In this document: positions 1 through 5,345 of the stretch, in pieces
How the letters are laid out: each line of letters opens with the position of its first letter
Numbering within the stretch: the first letter of the stretch is position 1
Assembly (NCBI GenBank): GCA_036746315.1
Contig: DAIOEK010000064.1
Span: 1-9,548 of the forward strand
DNA length: 9,548 nt
Source: DAIOEK01 sp036746315
GTDB lineage: Bacteria > Chloroflexota > Anaerolineae > Anaerolineales > Anaerolineaceae
Direction of reading: 5' to 3'
Notes under the pieces: generated by a model
The model's database searches: none
Seen by the model: the letters and a program-made list of their open reading frames with translations, nothing else
What the model was told of the DNA's origin: nothing
Made by a program: the position numbers and the translations under genes

Positions 1-269
1 AGGATCTCGCAATTAACCAACCCAAAAGCAACTTCAGAATCAAAGGCGAGATCCGCGTGCTGACTTCCCAGGGTATGTATTCCGGTCGCTTCCTTTCGAT
101 GATGCCGTTGTTCGTGATCGGCATTCTCTACCTGTTGAACCGCGAGTATATGATGGAATTCTTCCGACCTGAATCCGTCCCCTGCGGTTATATTGCGTTG
201 GGCGTAGGTGGCTTGATGATCGGTCTGGGTTATGTGGCAATGAACAAAATCGGTCAGGTCGAAGTTTAG
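1..269 (+). CDS. tadB: TadB-like type II secretion system F-domain protein, 3' part
   Basis: The reading frame is open from position 3 (88 codons visible) and ends at TAG 267-269; the start lies outside the window. The visible part is the C-terminal end of a T2SSF-domain protein. It has a basic stretch followed by IRVLTSQGMYSG, then a hydrophobic segment (about residues 31-47), a short polar loop containing NREYMMEFF, and a second hydrophobic segment near the end. In TadB proteins this region holds the last two membrane helices. TadB and TadC together form the inner-membrane platform on which the TadA ATPase acts to assemble Flp pilin. The next gene is tadC only 21 nt on, which is the usual tadB-tadC order and is the main support for calling this TadB rather than a generic GspF. 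Only the tail is seen, so the specific symbol is an inference. Confidence 0.8.
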   Translation, partial: DLAINQPKSNFRIKGEIRVLTSQGMYSGRFLSMMPLFVIGILYLLNREYMMEFFRPESVPCGYIALGVGGLMIGLGYVAMNKIGQVEV

Positions 270-290
270 GCTGGATCGGAGGTTGTATTT

Positions 291-1235
291 ATGATCGCAT
301 TACTTATCCTTGCTGGAATAGTCCTTATCGGCGCTGTCGTGCTGATCGTGATTGGCGTGCGCATGCCGGATTCCGAAGATGTGCTGCAAAAACGTCTGGC
401 TGAATTCAGTACCTTCGAAGGAACCGTCAACCTGGAAGAGATCGAGCTCTCGCAGCCATTTACCGAGCGTATCATTTATCCCCTGGCACGCAAGATGGGT
501 GAAATTGCCGCCAAGTTTACACCGCAGAACGCACTGCAAAATACGCAAAAGAAATTGGAACTGGCGGGTAACCCCGGACGCATGGAGCCTTCAATGCTGC
601 TGGTGCTTCAGTTCGGCATAGCCGCCCTGTTTGCCGGGTTGTTGATCCTGGTCTTTACGGTTGCCGATACCAAATGGCCGCTCGGGCGCATCATGCTTTT
701 GGTGGGTGGTTTTACGATCCTGGGCTTTTATTTTCCGCAGATGTGGTTATCCAGCCGGATTACCCGCCGGCAGAAGGAAGTCCGCCGCGGCATGCCGGAT
801 GCGCTGGACCTGCTGACCATTTGCGTCGAAGCCGGCCTGGGCTTTGATGCGGCGATGTCGAAGGTGAGTGAAAAGTGGACCAATGAGCTTTCGATGGCTT
901 TTGGTCGGGTAATTCGTGAAATCCAACTGGGCAAGCTGCGTAGAGAGGCTCTGCGCGACATGGCAGAGCGAATTGGTATTCCGGAAATGACCAGTTTTGT
1001 TGCCGCGGTTATTCAAAGTGAACAGTTGGGTGTGAGTATGGCAAAAGTTCTGCGTATCCAATCGGATCAAATGCGCATTAAACGCCGGCAGATGGCGGAA
1101 GAGGAAGCACACAAAGCGCCCATTAAAATGCTCATCCCAATGGCGGGGTTGATCTTCCCCAGCCTGATGATCGTTCTGCTCACGCCTGCCGGACTGCGCC
1201 TGTTCCACTCTGCCCTCGGCAGCATGTTCAAATAA
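291..1235 (+). CDS. tadC: TadC-like Tad/Flp pilus assembly inner-membrane protein (T2SSF domain)
   Basis: This 314-residue membrane protein is the second platform subunit of a Tad (tight adherence) secretion system. The ATG at 291 follows GGAGG (278-282) at good spacing. Hydrophobic segments sit at about residues 3-22, 102-123, 132-152 and 278-298. The cytoplasmic T2SSF domain lies between the third and fourth: it begins with MPDALDLLTICVEAGLGFDA (168-187) and contains AFGRVIREIQLGK (203-215) and VIQSEQLGVSMAKVL (240-254), all typical of TadC. The C-terminal part LIPMAGLIFPSLMIVLL anchors the domain. Length is normal for TadC. It directly follows the tadB-like gene and probably shares its transcript. 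The tadA ATPase and pilin genes would be expected upstream, outside the window. No terminator is seen after the stop, and comF starts 30 nt later. Confidence 0.92.
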   Translation: MIALLILAGIVLIGAVVLIVIGVRMPDSEDVLQKRLAEFSTFEGTVNLEEIELSQPFTERIIYPLARKMGEIAAKFTPQNALQNTQKKLELAGNPGRMEPSMLLVLQFGIAALFAGLLILVFTVADTKWPLGRIMLLVGGFTILGFYFPQMWLSSRITRRQKEVRRGMPDALDLLTICVEAGLGFDAAMSKVSEKWTNELSMAFGRVIREIQLGKLRREALRDMAERIGIPEMTSFVAAVIQSEQLGVSMAKVLRIQSDQMRIKRRQMAEEEAHKAPIKMLIPMAGLIFPSLMIVLLTPAGLRLFHSALGSMFK

Positions 1236-1265
1236 AAAAACTTATTTCTTCAGGAAGGTGGGCGA

Positions 1266-1994
1266 ATGATTCGACCCGCCATTTATGCATATAAGTTTTT
1301 CTGGCAGGCAATGGATTGGATTTATCCGCCAGCCTGCGCCGGATGTGGTGCGGCAGGTGAGGTGTGGTGTGCAGATTGCCGGAATAGTGTAGTGCGAATC
1401 AGACCGCCGGTTTGTGAACGGTGCGGGTACCCACAAAATTCAAAGTCAAGCGAGTGCGCCGGCTGCGGCAAACACCAACCGGCTTACACCCGGCTCCGGT
1501 CTTATGGGGCTTACCAGGGGGCACTTAAAGAAGCGATCCATGCGTTGAAATATCAGAGCAACCTGGCTCTGGGATTTGTCTTTTCCCAATCTCTGTCCGA
1601 GGTGATTCGAGACGAGGGATGGAAGATCGATGTGATCAGCCCGATACCCTTGAGCCCCAAACGGCAAAAGGAGCGGGGATACAACCAGGCGGCAGCGGTT
1701 GCCCATCCGCTGGCAGGTCTGCTGGATATCGAATACGATGCCAAATCATTGACCCGCATCAAAAATACCGAAAGCCAGGTACACCTTACGGCAGATGACC
1801 GCATGAAAAACATGTCGGGTGCATTTATGCTGAAGGAGCGCGCCTGGACCGGAAAACGTGTGTTAATCATCGACGATGTGATCACCACCGGTTCCACGCT
1901 GAACGAATGTGCGCGGATCGCCAGGGAAGGAGGTGCTGCGGATGTGTACGGGGTCTCCATTGCCCGTGCAATATTGAACGATATATCTGCTTGA
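1266..1994 (+). CDS. comF: ComF-family protein (zinc-ribbon plus phosphoribosyltransferase-like domain)
   Basis: The 242-residue protein has the two-part ComF architecture. The N-terminus carries four Cys pairs, C24/C27, C35/C38, C50/C53 and C64/C67, as expected for zinc ribbons. A type I phosphoribosyltransferase fold follows, with PIPLSPKRQKERGYNQA (127-143), NTESQVHLTADDRMKNMSGAF (167-187) and the PRPP-binding signature VLIIDDVITTGST (199-211). In transformable bacteria ComF is needed for uptake of single-stranded DNA into the cytoplasm; in many other bacteria its role is not settled. The ATG at 1266 has an upstream SD-like GGAAGGTGG (1253-1261). It lies 30 nt after tadC with no terminator between, so it may be cotranscribed with pilus genes. 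The family assignment is firm; a competence role here is only inferred. Confidence 0.93.
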   Translation: MIRPAIYAYKFFWQAMDWIYPPACAGCGAAGEVWCADCRNSVVRIRPPVCERCGYPQNSKSSECAGCGKHQPAYTRLRSYGAYQGALKEAIHALKYQSNLALGFVFSQSLSEVIRDEGWKIDVISPIPLSPKRQKERGYNQAAAVAHPLAGLLDIEYDAKSLTRIKNTESQVHLTADDRMKNMSGAFMLKERAWTGKRVLIIDDVITTGSTLNECARIAREGGAADVYGVSIARAILNDISA

Positions 1995-2036
1995 ATGTTT
2001 TTCGAAAATCATAGAGAATTAAACTATCACATACAC

Positions 2037-2042
2037 AGGAGG
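2037..2042 (+). promoter_or_regulatory. Shine-Dalgarno site of hpf
   Basis: AGGAGG, the perfect anti-SD complement, lies 5 nt before the ATG at 2048. It fixes the hpf start and suggests efficient translation. Confidence 0.85.
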
Positions 2043-2047
2043 ATCCG

Positions 2048-2608
2048 ATGAGCGCAAAAACAAATTTGATTGGTAAGAACCTGGAAGTCACGGATCGGAT
2101 AAACGAGTACGTTACAAAAAAGGTTGTTAAATTCGAACGGCTGCTGCCGGACCTGGATGAGACCAGGGTGGACTTGAGCTACAATAAATCCGCCCGCAGT
2201 GCTTCCGACAGACATGTGTCGCAAATTACGTTGCGGGGGAAGGGGTTCATCCTCCGAACGGAAGAACGGGCAGACGATCTCTTCGCGGCGTTTGATTCTT
2301 CCATGGATAAAATGCAGCGGCAGATCGAACGGTATAAAGGCAAGCGGTCGATTGGCAGGGGGGATGGGAAATCATTTGCGGATATCGTACCAGAACCTGT
2401 TGACGAAGACGAAGTTACCACCCCAGTGATTGCCAAACGGAAGAACTTTCATCTCGTGCCAATGGACGAGCTGGAAGCGATCGAACAAATGCGATTGCTC
2501 GGACATGAAGATTTCTTTGTTTTCTACAATATCACTACAAATGCAATCAACGTCCTTTACCGCAGACGCGATGGGACTTATGGAATTATTTCACCGGAGA
2601 TAGCATAA
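2048..2608 (+). CDS. hpf: Ribosome hibernation promoting factor, long form
   Basis: The 186-residue protein has both domains of long HPF. The N-terminal S30AE/YfiA domain (about 1-100) begins with an IGKNLEVTDRINEYVTKK segment and binds the 30S decoding region. A charged linker (about 101-127) follows, and then the C-terminal dimerisation domain (about 128-184), with the hallmark MRLLGHEDFFVFYN (148-161), VLYRRRDGTYGIISP (169-183). Long HPF alone drives formation of 100S ribosome dimers in resting cells, whereas enteric bacteria use short HPF plus RMF. The start is fixed by the perfect SD. It lies 53 nt after comF and 27 nt before folE. The AT-rich gap upstream may hold a promoter, but I found no convincing -35/-10 pair. 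Confidence 0.95.
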   Translation: MSAKTNLIGKNLEVTDRINEYVTKKVVKFERLLPDLDETRVDLSYNKSARSASDRHVSQITLRGKGFILRTEERADDLFAAFDSSMDKMQRQIERYKGKRSIGRGDGKSFADIVPEPVDEDEVTTPVIAKRKNFHLVPMDELEAIEQMRLLGHEDFFVFYNITTNAINVLYRRRDGTYGIISPEIA

Positions 2609-2635
2609 AATAAATTTTTGAAAGCTGGAGATATC

Positions 2636-3271
2636 GTGGATATAAAAAACAAACACATATATGAGGCTGCCGATTTATTGGATGATGACGGGATAAAGCA
2701 GGCGGATTTGGAAAGCGCCGTTCTGCAACTGTTGAAGGCTGTGGGGGAGGATCCCGAGCGGGATGGATTGAAACGGACTCCCGAACGTGTTGCCCGCATG
2801 TATGAGGAATTGCTGGCTGGCTACCGCATCGACCCCGTTGCCATGGTAAACGACGCGCTGTTCGATGTCGAATACGACCAGTTGGTCATCGTTCGCGATA
2901 TTGAATTTTTCTCCCTTTGCGAACATCACATGCTGCCTTTTATCGGCAGGGCGCACGTTGCATACGTACCGGATGGCAAGGTGATCGGATTATCCAAGAT
3001 TCCAAGAATTGTGGATATGTTTGCCCGCCGCCTTCAGGTGCAGGAGAGAATGACCAGCCAGGTGGCGGACTTCTTGAATGAATTGCTGCACCCCAAGGGG
3101 GTGGCGGTGGTTCTGGAAGCTTTTCACCTGTGCTCGATGATGCGCGGCGTCAAGAAACACGATGCACGTATGACCACATCCGCTGTGCACGGATATTTTC
3201 GCACCAATATGGCTACGCGGATGGAATTTTTGGATAACATCTCGCGCGGTTCGGAGCCTTTGCACCTGTAA
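2636..3271 (+). CDS. folE: GTP cyclohydrolase I (GCYH-IA)
   Basis: FolE converts GTP to 7,8-dihydroneopterin triphosphate, the first step of tetrahydrofolate synthesis. I chose the GTG at 2636 because GGAG (2627-2630) lies 5 nt upstream. The in-frame TTG at 2618 has no comparable site, and the next methionine would be well inside the fold. From this start the protein has 211 residues, normal for the family. The zinc ligands of the type IA enzyme are present: C95 and H98 in SLCEHHMLPF and C166 in EAFHLCSMMRGV. The 71-residue spacing between the two Cys matches E. coli C110/C181. Other hallmarks are RTPERVARMYEELLAGY near the N-terminus, VIGLSKIPRIVDMFARRLQVQERMT and the C-terminal VHGYFRTN. 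It converges on folK with only 9 nt between the two stop codons. It is the upstream pathway partner of the opposing folB-folK operon. Confidence 0.96.
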   Translation: MDIKNKHIYEAADLLDDDGIKQADLESAVLQLLKAVGEDPERDGLKRTPERVARMYEELLAGYRIDPVAMVNDALFDVEYDQLVIVRDIEFFSLCEHHMLPFIGRAHVAYVPDGKVIGLSKIPRIVDMFARRLQVQERMTSQVADFLNELLHPKGVAVVLEAFHLCSMMRGVKKHDARMTTSAVHGYFRTNMATRMEFLDNISRGSEPLHL

Positions 3272-3280
3272 GCTGAAAAT

Positions 3281-3760
3281 TCAGGAAAGATCAAGAGGGT
3301 AAGCCGGCAGTTCCCAAAGCCAGCTTACCTTTTTTAATCCATCTGCAAAATCGCGAAGCGTTTGACCATGAACCGGGGAAACCAGACCGGGCTTTAATTG
3401 AGAGACCGGTATTGCGATAAACGCATAACGCCACAGTTTGGCGTCGATGACATTTTCCTCATCCAGAATCACATCGATGTCAATGGTACGCGGTGCGTTC
3501 TTCTCATCCGTGCGCACCCTGCCCAGTTCTTGCTCGATGGGATGAATGTAAACATCCTTGATTTCCGACACCGGTTTATCGGTTGTGATGGCTACAGCGA
3601 GGTTATGATAATCTCCCCCCAATCCGCCCACGGGATGAGATTGCCAGACCGAAGAAACGGCGGCGATGGAGAAATGTTTTTTTAATTCTTCGATAGCCCG
3701 GATAATATTCTGCTGCGGTTCAATATTGGATCCCAGCAGCAGGACAAGCTCACGCTGCAT
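3281..3760 (-). CDS. folK: 2-amino-4-hydroxy-6-hydroxymethyldihydropteridine pyrophosphokinase (HPPK)
   Basis: FolK transfers pyrophosphate from ATP to 6-hydroxymethyl-7,8-dihydropterin, the substrate of dihydropteroate synthase. The start at 3760 is preferred because AAGGA (3767-3771, minus strand) sits 6 nt upstream; an upstream in-frame ATG at 3799 would add 13 residues absent from the family. The resulting 159 residues equal the E. coli length. Visible motifs are LLLGSN (7-12), YHNLAV (51-56, the usual FLN-x-V position), ELGRVRTDEKNAPRTIDIDV with R91 and the Mg-binding D94 and D96, and AFIAIPVSQLKPGL. Two positions differ from the common pattern: the RWGPRT loop reads KNAPRT, losing the Trp and Gly, and HPR before the RAF segment is replaced by AKLWRYAF. 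Its first 11 nt overlap the folB end, indicating translational coupling. The last codons overlap the folE terminator. Confidence 0.9.
   Translation of the reverse strand: MQRELVLLLGSNIEPQQNIIRAIEELKKHFSIAAVSSVWQSHPVGGLGGDYHNLAVAITTDKPVSEIKDVYIHPIEQELGRVRTDEKNAPRTIDIDVILDEENVIDAKLWRYAFIAIPVSQLKPGLVSPVHGQTLRDFADGLKKVSWLWELPAYPLDLS
3298..3335 (+). terminator. Intrinsic terminator of folE, inside opposing folK
   Basis: GGTAAGC (3298-3304) pairs with GCTTACC (3323-3329). After one C/A mismatch, GGC (3306-3308) pairs with GCC (3319-3321), leaving a 10-nt loop. Six T follow at 3330-3335. It is correctly oriented for plus-strand transcription and sits 27 nt past the folE stop. It lies entirely within the last codons of folK on the other strand. 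Confidence 0.8.
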
Positions 3761-4109
3761 CCCTGGTCCTTTCGATCTCGACCCCGACTGATTTTGCAAA
3801 TCGGACTGCGCCGGGCTTTTCCACCCGCACCTGCACCGCTTTCACGTGGTCCATCGCCAGAACCATGGCGGCAATATCTTCCGCCAGTGCTTCGACCGTC
3901 AGTCGGGCAGCCGATTCGGCGTGCTTGATAACAGATTTGGTAATCGTTCTGTAATTCACACTGTCGTTGATCTCGTCTGACTTGCCGGCTTTGGATGTGT
4001 CGGTGAAAACGGAGATGTTGATCAGGATATCCTGAGGGTGGGTGCGTTCCGTATCATTTACACCAATAATGCCACGGGCAAGAATATCTTTGATAAAAAT
4101 GCGATCCAT
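3750..4109 (-). CDS. folB: Dihydroneopterin aldolase (FolB/FolX family)
   Basis: The 119-residue protein has the T-fold pattern of FolB. Motifs are DILARGIIGVNDTER with E21, VNYRTI with Y53, the substrate-anchoring glutamate in LTVEALAEDIA (E73), and VRVEKPGAVRFA with the catalytic-type Lys K98. FolB cleaves 7,8-dihydroneopterin to 6-hydroxymethyl-7,8-dihydropterin and glycolaldehyde. The same family includes FolX, which epimerises dihydroneopterin triphosphate. Placement directly before folK, with an 11-nt overlap, favours the aldolase. The ATG at 4109 follows GGAG (4116-4119, minus strand) by 6 nt. It lies 21 nt after the SDR gene, so all three form one transcript. Confidence 0.9.
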   Translation of the reverse strand: MDRIFIKDILARGIIGVNDTERTHPQDILINISVFTDTSKAGKSDEINDSVNYRTITKSVIKHAESAARLTVEALAEDIAAMVLAMDHVKAVQVRVEKPGAVRFAKSVGVEIERTRDAA

Positions 4110-4130
4110 GCGTTACTCCAATGTGTCGGG

Positions 4131-4886
4131 TTATACCAGGTGCCGGCCGCCGTCGATGTGGATGATCTCGCCGGTAATATATTCCGGTCCGCTCAACAGG
4201 AAGAGAACAGCCTGACCGACCTCCTCCAGCGAAGCCCACCTTTGGGCGGGAACATCTTTGATCACCTCGGCTGCATCCACTTTTTGGTTGGCGGGCGGGA
4301 GAATGGCGCCCAAAGCCAGACCGTTCACCTGGATGCGCGGCGCCAATTCCACCGCCAGGGATTTGGTCATGGCTGCCAGTGCCGCCTTGGAGATGGTGTA
4401 AGGAAAGTGGTCGGCGCTCGGTCTGAGCGACCGCCAATCCAGAAGATTGATTATTTTCCCCTTTTCATCTCCCGGCAATTCACGGGCGAACGCCTGGCAG
4501 ATGAGAAAAGGCGCAGTCAGGTTGGTGTTGATGTGCTTCTGCCAGTCATCCATGTTGGTTTCATAAAATGACAGTGGATCGAAAATGGCAGCATTATTAA
4601 TAACGGCATGCACCGGACCATATGCCTGGGCGCGATAGAACAATTCGGAGGCATGGTTGGGTTCCGCCAGATCGCACTGGACGATGTAGGCTTCCCGCCC
4701 GAGGGCTTTAATCTCGGTTTGGGTCTGGAGTGCCAGTTTCGGCGAATGACCGTGGTGAAGAACCACGTTGGCTCCGGCATGTGCCACCGTGAGCGCAAGG
4801 CTTCTGCCAATGCGCCGGGCGGCTCCGGTGATCAGGATGGTGCGTCCCTGCAACGGTTTGTGGATCGGATTTATTTTTTGAGCCAT
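4131..4886 (-). CDS. Pteridine reductase/FolM-like short-chain dehydrogenase
   Basis: This 251-residue SDR has the Rossmann cofactor motif ILITGAARRIGRSLA (TG at 20-21), NNAA (97-100) and the active-site pair Y163-x3-K167 in YTISKAAL. Two features point to the pteridine reductase (PTR1)/FolM branch. The motif reads TGxxRRIG, and the usual catalytic Ser is replaced by Asp (D150 in NLLDWRS), exactly 13 residues before the Tyr as in PTR1 and FolM. Those enzymes use NADPH to reduce dihydropterins or dihydrofolate. It is the first gene of the folB-folK operon, so a pterin or dihydrofolate substrate is likely but unproven. The ATG at 4886 has AGGGA 5 nt upstream. An in-frame ATG at 4907 lacks an SD and falls at the predicted transcription start, so I rejected it. 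A generic SDR with another substrate remains possible. Confidence 0.85.
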   Translation of the reverse strand: MAQKINPIHKPLQGRTILITGAARRIGRSLALTVAHAGANVVLHHGHSPKLALQTQTEIKALGREAYIVQCDLAEPNHASELFYRAQAYGPVHAVINNAAIFDPLSFYETNMDDWQKHINTNLTAPFLICQAFARELPGDEKGKIINLLDWRSLRPSADHFPYTISKAALAAMTKSLAVELAPRIQVNGLALGAILPPANQKVDAAEVIKDVPAQRWASLEEVGQAVLFLLSGPEYITGEIIHIDGGRHLV

Positions 4887-4910
4887 AGTATTCCCTGCCT
4901 GTTTCATTCT

Positions 4911-4939
4911 AGTTTAGAAGTGAACGAAGTTTGTGTCAA
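4911..4939 (-). promoter_or_regulatory. Sigma70-type promoter of the SDR-folB-folK operon
   Basis: On the minus strand there is a perfect -35 TTGACA (4934-4939), a 17-bp spacer and the -10 TAAACT (4911-4916, 4 of 6 to consensus). Transcription would begin near 4904, giving a leader of about 18 nt that includes the AGGGA ribosome site of the start at 4886. No other gene start lies downstream of it on this strand before the SDR. Confidence 0.75.
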
Positions 4940-5000
4940 GCCGGGGAGTATTGATCCGCCATCACTTATACAAGTTTATATTGTGAACAGGTTTCCGAAA

Positions 5001-5006
5001 TATAAT
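5001..5006 (+). promoter_or_regulatory. Possible -10 element for the heavy-metal-binding protein gene
   Basis: A perfect TATAAT lies 16 nt before the ATG at 5023. The only -35-like hexamer is TTGTGA (4981-4986), with a short 14-bp spacer, so a regulator or activator may be needed. The implied start near 5013 would leave a leader of about 10 nt, just enough for the GAGGTGA ribosome site. This is a candidate only. Confidence 0.45.
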
Positions 5007-5022
5007 ATGCGTGAGGTGAAAC

Positions 5023-5229
5023 ATGACAACCAAAACCTATACTATTCCCAGTATCAACTGCAATCACTGCGTGCATACGATCAAAATGGAATTATCGGAA
5101 GTTTCCGGAGTTACGAAGGTGGATGCAGACCTGGAACATAAACAGGTTTCCGTAACGTATGATGCTCCGGCGACCGAAGAAGAACTGGTGACGCTGCTCA
5201 CCGATATCAACTATCCGCCTGCGAAATAA
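5023..5229 (+). CDS. Heavy-metal-associated domain protein, CopZ-like
   Basis: The 68-residue protein is a single HMA domain of the ferredoxin-like fold used by copper chaperones and by the N-terminal domains of CPx-type ATPases. The metal site CxxC is C13-N-H-C16 in SINCNHCVHTIK. It is followed by the usual pattern of SGV..V (beta 2), KQVSVTYD (beta 3), a helix starting at ATEEELVTLL and a final INYPP strand. Ile replaces the Met of the common MxCxxC form. The size fits a free soluble chaperone that binds Cu(I) or another soft metal in the cytoplasm. GAGGTGA (5013-5019) is the ribosome site. No metal ATPase or CsoR-like regulator is adjacent. It is flanked by its own possible promoter and a strong terminator, so it appears to be a single-gene unit. 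The metal cannot be told from sequence alone. Confidence 0.9.
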   Translation: MTTKTYTIPSINCNHCVHTIKMELSEVSGVTKVDADLEHKQVSVTYDAPATEEELVTLLTDINYPPAK

Positions 5230-5247
5230 TTGGTAACCGAAATGCCC

Positions 5248-5290
5248 CGGAAACTGCCTGGTGTACGATTAGCCGGGCTGTTTCCGTTTT
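5248..5290 (+). terminator. Intrinsic terminator after the heavy-metal-binding protein gene
   Basis: CGGAAAC (5248-5254) pairs with GTTTCCG (5280-5286). After one T/T mismatch, GCCTGG (5256-5261) pairs with CCGGGC (5273-5278) with one G-U pair. The loop is 11 nt and TTTT follows at 5287-5290. It sits 18 nt past the stop at 5229 and separates the chaperone gene from the transketolase operon. Confidence 0.82.
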
Positions 5291-5306
5291 AATTCCCTGC
5301 CTGGCA

Positions 5307-5315
5307 TGGTACAAT
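5307..5315 (+). promoter_or_regulatory. Extended -10 promoter of the transketolase operon
   Basis: TGGTACAAT combines an extended -10 TG (5307-5308) with the -10 hexamer TACAAT (5310-5315, 5 of 6). The -35 position at 17-bp spacing holds a weak TTTTAA (5287-5292), which is common when an extended -10 is present. Transcription would start near 5322, giving a leader of about 24 nt with AGGAG at 5336-5340. It lies directly after the upstream terminator, as expected for a new transcription unit. Confidence 0.6.
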
Positions 5316-5345
5316 TTAACGATTCGGAAATTTGCAGGAGATACT

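Noticed and set aside
747..1208. Minus-strand open frame (153 codons) opposite tadC
   Set aside because: It is antisense to the conserved T2SSF domain, and its His/Gln-rich translation looks like a shadow.
1236..1265. A-rich stretch after tadC as a minus-strand terminator T-run
   Set aside because: No GC-rich hairpin lies next to it, and no minus-strand gene ends here.
1999..2008. TTTTCGAAAA palindrome in the comF-hpf gap as an operator or terminator
   Set aside because: It is short, AT-rich, lacks a loop or T-run, and matches no operator I can name.
1991..2025. TTGAAT ... TAAACT as a promoter for hpf
   Set aside because: The spacer between TTGAAT (1991-1996) and TAAACT (2020-2025) is 23 bp, too long. 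At 17 bp the -35 position holds GTTTTT, which is a poor match.
3271..3292. Hairpin CTGAA/TTCAG between folE and folK as a bidirectional terminator
   Set aside because: The stem is 5 bp with a 2-nt loop and neither strand has a following T-run; the better hairpin for folE is at 3298-3335.
4608..5141. Plus-strand open frame spanning the SDR 5' end, the intergenic promoter region and the start of the metal-protein gene
   Set aside because: It crosses two real genes in other frames and both promoters; the translation has no recognisable domain.
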